DNA of 8,143 nt from Desulfococcus sp041737845. GTDB lineage: Bacteria > Desulfobacterota > Desulfobacteria > Desulfobacterales > Desulfococcaceae. The position numbers and the translations under genes are program-made. Below the pieces are notes generated by a model. The model was not told the origin of the DNA, made no database searches, and saw only the letters and a program-made list of their open reading frames with translations. Below, one piece after another: positions 1 to 6,422 of this stretch (positions are counted from its first letter, which is position 1; every line of letters starts with the position of its first letter). Where the stretch lies: positions 1-8,143 of the forward strand of contig NZ_JBGSQX010000062.1 of assembly GCF_041737845.1 (NCBI RefSeq). Direction: 5' to 3'.

Positions 1-1
1 C

Positions 2-373
2 CCCGGCAGCCGCCTCGGCCCGCTGCCGGCAAAGCTGACCGGCGGCGCGGCATCCCGGGCACTGGCGCCCGGCCTTCGGGTGCTGCTTGTCTTCGAGGAG
101 GGCGACCCCCGGCGGCCCGTCCTCATCGACACGGTCCTCGACCGGGTGGAAGCGCCGGCACCCATCGAGATGGAAGCCTCCGAGCCCCTGGAAGAGGTCA
201 CCGTCGACGGCAGGCGCATCACCTTCGACGCCCGGGAGGAGATCGTCCTCCGCTGCGGCAAGTCGAGCATCACCCTGACCCGGGCGGGCAAGATCCTCAT
301 CCGCGGCGCCTACCTCCTCACCCGCTCCTCCGGCGTCAACCGCATCAAGGGCGCCTCGGTGCAGATCAACTGA
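2..373 (+). CDS. DUF6484 domain protein, 3' part (T6SS cluster)
   Basis: The reading frame is open from the first bases of the window, so this is the C-terminal 123 residues of a gene that starts upstream; the GTG at 80 is internal. The visible pattern is that of DUF6484 proteins. A short beta-rich stretch ends in a phrase of the type 'LLVFEEGDPRRPVLIDTVLD', then a charged linker. The highly repetitive beta segment follows, with EIVLRCGKSSITLTRAGKIL and then RGAYLLTRSSGVNRIKGASV, ending QIN. The SITLTRAGKILIRG/SSGVNRIKG phrasing resembles the beta-helix tip segments of VgrG-like proteins. DUF6484 genes are known mainly next to DUF2169 and PAAR genes in T6SS clusters, and that is the context here: the DUF2169 gene starts 26 nt downstream. 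The molecular role is not established; a structural or loading function at the spike is an inference. Confidence 0.85.
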   Translation, partial: PGSRLGPLPAKLTGGAASRALAPGLRVLLVFEEGDPRRPVLIDTVLDRVEAPAPIEMEASEPLEEVTVDGRRITFDAREEIVLRCGKSSITLTRAGKILIRGAYLLTRSSGVNRIKGASVQIN

Positions 374-399
374 CACGCAGCCAGGGGGACGATCCTGCC

Positions 400-1518
400 A
401 TGAGACTCGATCGCGTCACGAAGATGGAAGCGGGATACACCATGGGCATGCAGCCCGACGGCCGGGAACTCCTGGTGGTCTGCGTCAAGGGCACCTTCGA
501 CTTCCCGGATAAAGGCATGACGCCTAACCTGGCAGAAGAACAGCTTCCCCTGGTGATGGCGGACACCTTTACCGGCGAGCCCGGGCTGTCGGCCCCGGTG
601 TACGAAAGCGATTATGCCCCTGTAAAGCCCCGGTGCGACATTCTCCTCCACGGCAGCGCCTACGCCCCGGGCGGGAAACTGGCGGAAAAGGTGCCGGTGG
701 GCCTTCAGTTCGGAGCCATGACCAAATCCTTTCTCGTCGTGGGCCACCGGGAATGGCGGAACGGGCTCCTCTCCGTGGCTGCCTCCGCTCCCAGACCCTT
801 CAGGGTCATGCCGGTCTCCTACGACACCGCCTTCGGCGGCACCGACAACCGCCATCCGGATCCATCCAAACACGCGGCCCATGATCCAAATCCGGTGGGA
901 AAAGGCTTTCACCACCATCTCGACGCCAAATATATCGACAAACAGCCCCTCCCCAACACCGAGGAGCTCAAGAACCCGGTGACCCAGCCCAACGGCAGCT
1001 ATACGCCCATGGCCTTCGGACCCATCGGCCGATCCTGGCATCCCCGGGCCAAGCTCGCCGGCACCTATGACCAGAACTGGCTCGACAACGTCTTCCCCTT
1101 TCTGCCCAAGGATTTCGACCCGGCCTACTACCAGGCGGCCCCCGCGGACCAGCAGGTGCCCTATCCCAAGGGCGGCGAACCGGTGATCCTGAGGAACCTG
1201 ACCCCCGAAGGCCAGACCGTCTTCCGGTTTCCGGCGATAAACATTTTGGTCTGGTTTTTTCTCAAGAACGGCGAGGAGAAGGAGCAGCCCGCCGTGGTGG
1301 ACACGGTGATGCTGGAACCGGACCAGCGGCGCTTCACCGTCACCTGCCGCACGGCCCTGCCCCTCCGCCGGAACATGTTCGAGGTCTCGCTGGTGGTGGT
1401 GGGGGAACATCCCGAGGACCGGCTGAAGGCCTTTCCGGAATCCGAGGAGCCGTTTCCCATGCCGGCCTTTCCCGATGAGGAAGGGGAAGAAGCGCCCGAA
1501 CCCGAAGAGGAGGCCTGA
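400..1518 (+). CDS. DUF2169 domain protein, putative T6SS effector/PAAR adaptor
   Basis: This 372-residue protein matches the DUF2169 family. The N-terminal beta region (about 1-140) contains VVCVKGTFDF near residue 26. The family's typical phrases follow: YDTAFGGTDN (141-150), NPVGKGF (164-170) and, around 210-228, GRSWHPRAKLAGTYDQNWL, then an FPFLPKDFDPAYYQ phrase. The last 27 residues are a Glu/Pro-rich acidic tail, probably disordered. DUF2169 proteins are encoded next to PAAR-like effectors and are thought to act as cytoplasmic chaperones or adaptors that load them onto VgrG. Here the PAAR-like effector lies one gene downstream, which fits that role. The ATG at 400 has an AGGGGGAC purine run about 11 nt upstream. 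The stop codon directly abuts the TTG start of the next gene, so translational coupling is likely. Family assignment is confident; the effector it serves is inferred from position. Confidence 0.92.
   Translation: MRLDRVTKMEAGYTMGMQPDGRELLVVCVKGTFDFPDKGMTPNLAEEQLPLVMADTFTGEPGLSAPVYESDYAPVKPRCDILLHGSAYAPGGKLAEKVPVGLQFGAMTKSFLVVGHREWRNGLLSVAASAPRPFRVMPVSYDTAFGGTDNRHPDPSKHAAHDPNPVGKGFHHHLDAKYIDKQPLPNTEELKNPVTQPNGSYTPMAFGPIGRSWHPRAKLAGTYDQNWLDNVFPFLPKDFDPAYYQAAPADQQVPYPKGGEPVILRNLTPEGQTVFRFPAINILVWFFLKNGEEKEQPAVVDTVMLEPDQRRFTVTCRTALPLRRNMFEVSLVVVGEHPEDRLKAFPESEEPFPMPAFPDEEGEEAPEPEEEA
1507..1513 (+). promoter_or_regulatory. Strong Shine-Dalgarno that decides a TTG start
   Basis: GAGGAGG inside the last codons of the DUF2169 gene lies 5 nt before the TTG at 1519, which directly follows the TGA of that gene. 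The match to the anti-Shine-Dalgarno sequence is near ideal and the spacing is good. It supports TTG over the ATG pair at 1549, which would also remove the first beta strand of the ketoacyl-synthase fold. Confidence 0.7.
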
Positions 1519-2535
1519 TTGCAGAACCTCGCCGTCATCGCCGCCGGCATGATGACCAGCGTCGGCCTCAATGCCCCCGCGGCATGCGCCGCCATCCGGG
1601 CCGGCCTGACCAACTTTGCCGACACCCGCTTCATGGACAGCGGCGGGGAGTGGATCGTGGGCGGTGAGGTGCCCCTGAATCCTCCCTGGCGGGGAAGGGC
1701 CAAGCTGGTCCACCTGGCCGCCCCGGCCATGCGGGAATGCCTCGACGCGGGTGGACGTGTGGGCACCGAAAAGATTGCCCTGCTCCTTTGCGTTTCGGAA
1801 AAGGATCGGCCGGGGCGGTTTGCCGGGATTGAGGAGCACCTCCTGGCGGAGGTTCAGGATGCCCTGGGAGCGGCCTTCCACCCCTATTCCGCCGTCATCG
1901 CCCAGGGAAGGGTCGGCGGGGTGGCGGCGGTCCAGCGGGCCGCAACCCTCATATACGAAGGGCGACTCCCCTTCTGCATCGTGGCCGGAACGGACACCTA
2001 TCTGACGGCGGGAACCCTGACCGCCTTTGAACAGGCATCCCGCCTCCTGACGGCGGACAACTCCGACGGCTTCATCCCCGGCGAGGCGGGCGCCGCCGTG
2101 CTGCTGGGGCCCGGCTCCCGACACCCTTCCGCCATGCAGATCACCGGCATCGGCTTCGGCAGGGAACCGGCCCCCATCCTCTCGGAGGAACCCCTCCGGG
2201 CCGACGGATTGGTCCAGGCCATCAAAATGGCCCTCACTTCGGCAAACCTCGACATGGGCGATCTCGATTTTCGCATCTGCGACGTCAGCGGCGAACAATA
2301 CGGATTCAAGGAGGCGGCCCTCGCCCTCTCGCGAACCCTGCGGAAGCGCAAGGAGGCCTTCGACATCTGGCACCCGGCGGAATGCGTCGGCGAAGTGGGC
2401 GCCGCGACAGTGCCCATCATCCTCGCCGTGGCCCGGGCCGCCCTTCAAAAGAACTATTCCCTCGGCAGCAAGGTGCTCTGCCATTTCGGAAACGACGACG
2501 GCGATCGCGGCGCTTTGATCTTGCAGCACACCTGA
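1519..2535 (+). CDS. Ketoacyl-synthase-like (thiolase-fold) T6SS-associated protein, probably non-catalytic
   Basis: This 338-residue protein starts with TTG. It has the outline of a beta-ketoacyl-ACP synthase: a first strand and turn LAVIAAGMMTSVGLNAP (residues 4-20), a nucleophile-elbow region followed by a helix (about 126-150), an IVAGTDTYL phrase (154-162) and DGFIPGEAGAAVLL (183-196), which matches the usual DGFV-GEGAG block. By eye alignment the active-site Cys position (normally in TACASS-type sequence) is Arg131 in AQGRVGG. The HGTGT-type motif is replaced by DVSGEQYGF, and the later GH motif by VGEVGAA, so none of the Cys-His-His catalytic residues is evident. Proteins of this sort, often auto-annotated as 3-oxoacyl-ACP synthase, recur beside DUF2169 and PAAR genes in T6SS clusters. 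A scaffold or chaperone role, or binding of an acyl or pantetheine group, is inference. It is shorter than true KAS enzymes (about 410 residues). The effector gene starts 18 nt downstream. Confidence 0.85.
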   Translation: MQNLAVIAAGMMTSVGLNAPAACAAIRAGLTNFADTRFMDSGGEWIVGGEVPLNPPWRGRAKLVHLAAPAMRECLDAGGRVGTEKIALLLCVSEKDRPGRFAGIEEHLLAEVQDALGAAFHPYSAVIAQGRVGGVAAVQRAATLIYEGRLPFCIVAGTDTYLTAGTLTAFEQASRLLTADNSDGFIPGEAGAAVLLGPGSRHPSAMQITGIGFGREPAPILSEEPLRADGLVQAIKMALTSANLDMGDLDFRICDVSGEQYGFKEAALALSRTLRKRKEAFDIWHPAECVGEVGAATVPIILAVARAALQKNYSLGSKVLCHFGNDDGDRGALILQHT

Positions 2536-2540
2536 CGATA

Positions 2541-2545
2541 GAGGT
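2541..2545 (+). promoter_or_regulatory. Ribosome binding site of the PAAR-deaminase effector
   Basis: GAGGT lies 8 nt before the ATG at 2554, in the 18-nt gap after the ketoacyl-synthase-like gene. It supports this ATG, which also gives the exact N-terminus expected for a DUF4150 PAAR-like protein (MGNDVFANGREVS). Confidence 0.6.
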
Positions 2546-2553
2546 AGCGATAC

Positions 2554-3471
2554 ATGGGTAATGACGTCTTTGCGAACGGGAGGGAAGTCTCATGCAAGGC
2601 GGCGGACGGGAAATCCATCGCGGCGTTTCCCGATGTCTGTTTCACCCCGCCGCAAACCCCGGCCACGCCGCCCGGTGTTCCGATTCCATATCCCAATACC
2701 GCATTTGCCAAAGATACGACTTCCGGTAGCAAGAGCGTTAAGATTTCCGGCAAAGAAGTCATGCTCAAGAACAAGTCCTACTTCAAAACCAGTACTGGGG
2801 ATGAGGCGGGATGTGCTCCCAAAAAAGGAGTAATGACCAGCAAGATAAAAGGGAAGGCCTACTTTACAAGCTGGTCGATGGACGTCAAGTTTGAGGGTAA
2901 AAATGTCGTACGGCATCTTGATCTGACAACCCATAACCATGCGTCCATTAATACCAATACTCCCCCGACTTCCCATATTGACAGTATGGCGTCTGAACAG
3001 ATACCGGACTGCGAACAGCTTAAAAGCAAACGCTCCGCCCTGAAGGCAAAATTGCCGAATACCAAAAAGAGTAAAGCAACGCTTGCAGTGGGAGCGACTG
3101 TGTTCAGGGGTAAAGCAAAAGTTAAGGCTTCTGCAAGTTCAGTCAGGGTAGGTAGAAAATACAATGGGAAATACAGTAAGTTCGCCAAAGGAATCAAAAA
3201 AGGCGGGACTTCAAATGTGGAGACCTGTGACAAGCCGCCTCAGCGGTTCAACTATGCCACGGGCCAGGCCAGACCTAAGCAGGGACATGCTGAAGCCAAA
3301 CTGATCGAAGATTTTTTTCGTGGCGGCGGCCAAGGAAAACTGCGTATCAGTGTGAGCAAAAAACCATGCCCGGATTGTCAAAGACTGATTGATGAGGTGA
3401 ATAAAGGCAAGGACGGTAAAGGGAAGTGCAATAAGATTGAAATATGCACAAACGAATCATGGGAGACGTAA
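2554..3471 (+). CDS. PAAR-like (DUF4150) T6SS effector with C-terminal deaminase toxin domain
   Basis: The protein has 305 residues. Residues 1 to about 130 form a PAAR-like DUF4150 domain: MGNDVFANGREVSCK, AAFPDVCFTPP, PGVPIPYPNTA, then SGKEVMLKNKSYFKTSTGDEAG and a terminal EGKNVVRHLDLTTHNHAS phrase. This domain caps the VgrG spike tip. A Lys-rich linker (about 150-220) follows. The C-terminal domain carries a zinc-deaminase signature: GHAE (244-247; His245 as Zn ligand, Glu247 as proton shuttle) and PCPDC (271-275; Cys272 and Cys275 as ligands), 25 residues apart from Glu247 to Cys272. Residues 150-305 hold about 36 Lys/Arg against 14 Asp/Glu, consistent with a nucleic-acid substrate. The closest family groups are the polymorphic-toxin deaminases. 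It lacks the SCP1.201/DddA style of motif, and I cannot name the subfamily or say DNA, RNA or nucleotide. There is no signal peptide or membrane segment. The candidate immunity gene starts 1 nt after its stop. Confidence 0.88.
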   Translation: MGNDVFANGREVSCKAADGKSIAAFPDVCFTPPQTPATPPGVPIPYPNTAFAKDTTSGSKSVKISGKEVMLKNKSYFKTSTGDEAGCAPKKGVMTSKIKGKAYFTSWSMDVKFEGKNVVRHLDLTTHNHASINTNTPPTSHIDSMASEQIPDCEQLKSKRSALKAKLPNTKKSKATLAVGATVFRGKAKVKASASSVRVGRKYNGKYSKFAKGIKKGGTSNVETCDKPPQRFNYATGQARPKQGHAEAKLIEDFFRGGGQGKLRISVSKKPCPDCQRLIDEVNKGKDGKGKCNKIEICTNESWET

Positions 3472-4205
3472 CATGGGATTGGATATATCTTTTTTGCCGA
3501 TAAGTCATCTTGCCTCTCTGCCGCTTTCCTATGAGTGGGATGACTGGGATCCTTATGAAGTTGTTGGTGAAGCAGATGATGAACTGGTTGATAGGCTTGC
3601 CGGGCTATCCTTCCGGGCGATTGTGAGCTTTGCCATAGGTTGCGCTGAATGGGTGATCTGCCGATTCGGGCGCGTGTCAAAAGATCCCGTGCCCTTGCAA
3701 TATCTCGAAGCATGTTGGGCATATATTATGTCAGACGGATTTGAAGCTCCGCCGGAGATGGAAGATGAGGATTGGAAAGGGAATGTGAGGGGCGCAATTA
3801 ACCTCGCGCTCATGACGGTGTTGAACACCATATATGGCATCGAAGATGAAAGCCCAGAACCGGAAGCTGCATTTATCGACAAAGTTGCTCTCCATGTATT
3901 AAATGCCGATCCATTATACATTGCATGGAGAGAAAAGGTGTTTCAAAGACTCGAAAAGCTCTACCCTAGAGCTAAAAGAAACCTCTTGGGGTCACCAATA
4001 CCGCGGGAAATCATCAACCCGGAGATTACAGTGACTTTGGAAGAAGCGGATGCTATGGTTGATGCATTTTTGAAAAAAATCGAAAAGGAATCAAATCAAT
4101 TCCTGAATTCGACTGATGAGCAATGACGGAAGCAGTCGAGAAGAACAAAAGTATTCATCTGTAATACCAAGAAAAAGATCTGCATGAATGCTATTCAAGA
4201 AATAG
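2700..4205. other. Low-GC segment spanning effector and immunity genes (possible exchanged cassette)
   Basis: Hand counts of 60-nt blocks give about 62-65% G+C at 2581-2700. They then give 47% (2701-2760), 52% (2761-2820), 42% (2821-2880), 50% (3001-3060), 47% (3061-3120), 40% (3121-3180), 45% (3481-3540) and 30% (4141-4200), with a return to 58% at 4201-4260. Both edges lie inside genes: near codon 50 of the PAAR-like domain and about 7 codons into the TIGR02270 gene. The segment therefore covers most of the effector, all of the immunity gene and the 57-nt gap after it. I saw no direct repeats, transposase or integrase at the edges, so homologous exchange between related loading clusters is more plausible than a mobile element. 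The composition shift is seen; the exchange is inferred. Confidence 0.6.
3473..4126 (+). CDS. Candidate immunity protein for the deaminase effector, unrecognised family
   Basis: This 217-residue protein starts at the ATG one nucleotide after the effector stop, with GGGAG about 8 nt upstream; a longer frame from the TTG at 3437 would overlap the effector and has no support. I do not recognise the family. It looks mostly alpha-helical, with a hydrophobic helix at about 44-64 (LAGLSFRAIVSFAIGCAEW) and a second hydrophobic stretch at about 107-121 (AINLALMTVLNTIYG). Charged helices occur at about 148-168 and 187-205. It is strongly acidic: about 40 Asp/Glu against about 19 Lys/Arg, with clusters at 21-39 and 91-100. 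The effector domain is strongly basic, so direct charge-complementary binding is plausible. It has no signal peptide, in line with neutralisation in the cytoplasm. Position, spacing and the matching low G+C make it the cognate immunity protein by inference; nothing in the sequence proves it. Confidence 0.7.
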   Translation: MGLDISFLPISHLASLPLSYEWDDWDPYEVVGEADDELVDRLAGLSFRAIVSFAIGCAEWVICRFGRVSKDPVPLQYLEACWAYIMSDGFEAPPEMEDEDWKGNVRGAINLALMTVLNTIYGIEDESPEPEAAFIDKVALHVLNADPLYIAWREKVFQRLEKLYPRAKRNLLGSPIPREIINPEITVTLEEADAMVDAFLKKIEKESNQFLNSTDEQ

Positions 4206-5431
4206 TAAGACAACACGCCGAAGACGCCGCCTTCCTCTGGCTGCTTCGAAGCGGCGCCATCTCCGCGTCCCACTTCAGCCTGCAAGACCTGGCCGACCTC
4301 GACAACCGGGTCGAGGCCCATATCGACGGGCTCAGGGTGGCCGGGGATGCCGGGTGGGAGATCTGCCGGGAGGCGCTGTCGTGGAAGGAGCCCGGGGAGA
4401 TCTTCGCCGCCGGGGTGCTGGCTTTTGAGTGCGGCGACAAGATGCGGATCGAAACCGTGCTTGAGGCCGTGGGGGAGGATCCGGTGCTCGCCCGGGGACT
4501 TATCTCTGCCTTGGGCTGGGTGGATTACGGCAGTGCGGCGCCTTTCATCGACGGCTTCCTCTCAAGCGATTCGCCATTTTTTCGGTATATCGGCGTCGCC
4601 ACTGGAGCGGTTCACCGGCAATGCCGGATGGACGCCCTCACCGCCGCGGCCCATGACGACAACCCCCTGTTGCGGGCGCGGGCTCTCAAGGCCATTGGCG
4701 AGATGGGAAAGAGGGAATTCCAGGCCGTCGTGAAGAATCACCTTGCCGATGAAGACGAAACCTGCCGCTTCTGGGCGGCCTGGTCCGCCGCCGTGTTCAG
4801 CGACAGCTCGGCCGCCGGCGTGCTGAGAGCGATTGCGGAAGCCGGCGGCCCCTATACGGAAGCGGCCTGCCGAACGGTCATGAACCTTATGCATCATCGC
4901 GACGACCGGGAATGGCTGGCCTCGCTTCAGCACCATCCGGAAAAACAGCGCATCGCCGTCATCGGCGCCGGTGCCCTTGGGGATTCGGCCGACATTCCCT
5001 GGCTCATCCGAATGATGGAAATCCCGGAGCTGGCCCGTCCGGCCGGCGAAGCCTTCACCTTCATCACGGGCGTGGATATCGCCTACCTCGATCTCGAGGG
5101 AGAGTGGCCCGAAGGGTTCGAGGCCGGCCCCACCGAGGCCCCGGAGGACGACAACGTGGACCTGGACCCGGACGAAGACCTGCCCTGGCCGGCGCCTGAA
5201 AGGATCTCTGCATGGTGGGACCAGAACCGGCAAAATTTCAGGGCAAGCGAGTCGTATTTCTTGGGAAAACCCGTCACAGCCGGCCATCTCGAAACCGTCC
5301 TCAGAACCGGCCTCCAGCGGCAGCGCAAGAAAGCCGCCGTCATGCTGGCGGCCCGACACCCCCGGGGCATCCCGGTTTTCGAAACCCGGGCGCCCGGCTT
5401 CCGGCAAAAACAAATCCTGGGGGTGTCATGA
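4184..5431 (+). CDS. TIGR02270-family HEAT-repeat protein (T6SS-associated)
   Basis: This 415-residue protein matches the TIGR02270 family of T6SS-linked HEAT-repeat proteins. The N-terminus (1-50) has the usual layout of a helix with WLLRSGAISASHFSLQDLADLDNRV phrasing, followed by a 'HIDGLRVAGDAGWEICREAL' segment. Residues about 70-285 are short Ala/Leu-rich helical repeats of HEAT type, for example HDDNPLLRARALKAIGEMG and RFWAAWSAAVFSD. A family-typical block follows: AFTFITGVDIAYLDLEGEWP (about 290-309), then an acidic stretch (about 320-333) and DLPWPAPERISAWW. It has no signal peptide. The function is not established; a scaffold for protein-protein contacts during effector loading is inference. 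The start at 4184 has only a weak purine run (AAGAAAAAGA) upstream. The first 7 or so codons share the low G+C of the immunity region, while the rest is high-GC. The stop codon overlaps the ATG of a short ORF. Confidence 0.88.
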   Translation: MNAIQEIVRQHAEDAAFLWLLRSGAISASHFSLQDLADLDNRVEAHIDGLRVAGDAGWEICREALSWKEPGEIFAAGVLAFECGDKMRIETVLEAVGEDPVLARGLISALGWVDYGSAAPFIDGFLSSDSPFFRYIGVATGAVHRQCRMDALTAAAHDDNPLLRARALKAIGEMGKREFQAVVKNHLADEDETCRFWAAWSAAVFSDSSAAGVLRAIAEAGGPYTEAACRTVMNLMHHRDDREWLASLQHHPEKQRIAVIGAGALGDSADIPWLIRMMEIPELARPAGEAFTFITGVDIAYLDLEGEWPEGFEAGPTEAPEDDNVDLDPDEDLPWPAPERISAWWDQNRQNFRASESYFLGKPVTAGHLETVLRTGLQRQRKKAAVMLAARHPRGIPVFETRAPGFRQKQILGVS

Positions 5432-5505
5432 ATCTCCGCAGAAGCCTTTTCCTGCGTCACGCCGCCACCATCATTCCGACACCCCCGCAAAGGACAGCCC
5501 CGTGA
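5428..5505 (+). CDS. Possible 25-codon small ORF bridging two genes
   Basis: ATG at 5428 overlaps the stop of the TIGR02270 gene (ATGA), and the TGA at 5503-5505 overlaps the GTG start of the S4-domain gene (GTGA). A GGGGG run lies 4 nt before the ATG. The 25-residue product begins MNLRRSLFLRHAA and is basic and proline-rich at the end. It has no recognisable domain. Overlaps of 4 nt at both ends are typical of translational coupling, so it may be a real small gene or simply a coupling leader that carries ribosomes from one gene to the next. It could equally be chance in a 70-nt spacer. Confidence 0.3.
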   Translation: MNLRRSLFLRHAATIIPTPPQRTAP

Positions 5506-5750
5506 CCACAGAACACGACACGCCGGCCCCCGTTCTCATCTTGTCCATCGACGCCGAACCCATCGAACTCTACAAAATCCTCAAGATGGAAAACTGGGTA
5601 GGGTCGGGCGGCGAGGCCAAGTTTGCCATTGCCGACGGACAGGTTCTGGTCAATAATGCGGTCGAAACCCGGAAACGGAAGAAGATCTTTTCCGGAGACA
5701 TGGTGGAGTTCGGCGGCAATAAAATTCAGATCCGCGTGCAGCCGGCATAA
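5502..5750 (+). CDS. S4-domain RNA-binding protein, YbcJ-like
   Basis: This 82-residue protein is close in length and layout to E. coli YbcJ. It has ELYKILKMENWVGSGGEAKF (22-41) as the two helices of the S4 fold, then AIADGQVLVNNAVETRKRKK (42-61) and a terminal beta strand GDMVEFGGNKIQIRV. The VETRKRKKI phrase is the typical basic RNA-contacting part of this family. The first 14 or so residues (MTTEHDTPAPVLIL) are a non-conserved extension. The GTG start at 5502 has AAAGGA ending 7 nt upstream. YbcJ-like proteins are small cytoplasmic RNA binders of poorly known role. There is no link to T6SS, so the secretion cluster probably ends just upstream. Confidence 0.9.
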   Translation: MTTEHDTPAPVLILSIDAEPIELYKILKMENWVGSGGEAKFAIADGQVLVNNAVETRKRKKIFSGDMVEFGGNKIQIRVQPA

Positions 5751-5770
5751 CCTTTCAGGAAGAAAACTTC

Positions 5771-6403
5771 ATGCAACCCCAGCTCTGGACCTATCTCATC
5801 GCCATCACCCTGCTCACCCTCACCCCGGGGGTGGACACCATGCTCATCATCCGCAACACCAGCCGCGGGGGCTGGCGGGACGGCGCCGTCAGCAGCGTCG
5901 GCATCTGCACGGGGCTCTTCGTCCACGCCACGGTGTCGGCCGTGGGCATCTCCGTCATCCTGCTCCAGTCGGCCCTGGCCTTCAGCGCCCTCAAGCTGGC
6001 GGGGGCCGCCTACCTGGTCTGGCTGGGGCTGGTGAGCCTCCGGCAAGCCTGGAAGCGCGGCGATTCGCCGGCGACGGCGATTCCGGTTTCCCCCCGTCTG
6101 CGCTTCAGCGTCCGGCGATCCCTTGCGGAGGGGTTTCTCTCCAACGTCCTCAACCCCAAGACCGTGGTCTTCTACATGGCCTTCCTGCCCCAGTTCATCG
6201 ACCCCTCGGGCTCGGCCCTGCGGCAATCCCTTTTCCTGGCGGGACTCCATTTCGCCATCGCCATGGTCTGGCAGTGCTTCCTGGCCCTGATCGTCGACCA
6301 CGCCGGAACCTGGCTGCAGCATCGCGCGGTCCACCGGGCCTTCGACGGGGTGACCGGGTCCATCCTGATGGCTCTGGGCATCAAGTTGGCGCTGACGCGA
6401 TAG
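5771..6403 (+). CDS. LysE/RhtB-family amino-acid exporter
   Basis: This 210-residue inner-membrane protein fits the usual length of the LysE/RhtB family. Hydrophobic segments lie at about 6-27, 40-66, 70-92, 119-140, 155-176 and 192-208, giving six likely membrane spans. The N-terminal motif is LTPGVDTMLIIRNTSRGGWR (17-36); most RhtB proteins have TPGP followed by N or D, so the Val after PG is a small variation. The second family signature is GFLSNVLNPKTVVFYMAFLP (121-140), with the conserved N-P-K. Such proteins export amino acids or related metabolites by proton exchange; the substrate cannot be told from sequence. CAGGAAG lies 8 nt before the ATG. The gene follows the S4-domain gene after 20 nt and precedes ybaK by 19 nt, so the three probably share a transcript. 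Confidence 0.93.
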   Translation: MQPQLWTYLIAITLLTLTPGVDTMLIIRNTSRGGWRDGAVSSVGICTGLFVHATVSAVGISVILLQSALAFSALKLAGAAYLVWLGLVSLRQAWKRGDSPATAIPVSPRLRFSVRRSLAEGFLSNVLNPKTVVFYMAFLPQFIDPSGSALRQSLFLAGLHFAIAMVWQCFLALIVDHAGTWLQHRAVHRAFDGVTGSILMALGIKLALTR

Positions 6404-6422
6404 CCTCACCATCAATGCCGCC

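Noticed and set aside
310..2529. A 739-codon open frame on the minus strand, opposite the DUF2169 and ketoacyl-synthase-like genes.
   Set aside because: The translation is Gly/His/Arg-rich with no domain-like pattern and lies wholly antisense to two recognisable families. Long antisense frames without stops are expected in high-GC coding DNA.
3437..3472. An upstream TTG start that would lengthen the immunity protein by 12 residues.
   Set aside because: It lies inside the effector gene with no ribosome binding site. The ATG at 3473 has GGGAG at good spacing.
4127..4183. The AT-rich gap after the immunity gene, checked for a remnant of a second immunity gene or a promoter.
   Set aside because: No coding remnant and no -35/-10 pair at proper spacing could be seen.
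4562..5413. A 283-codon minus-strand frame opposite the TIGR02270 gene.
   Set aside because: It is a composition shadow of a recognised + strand gene, with no family features.
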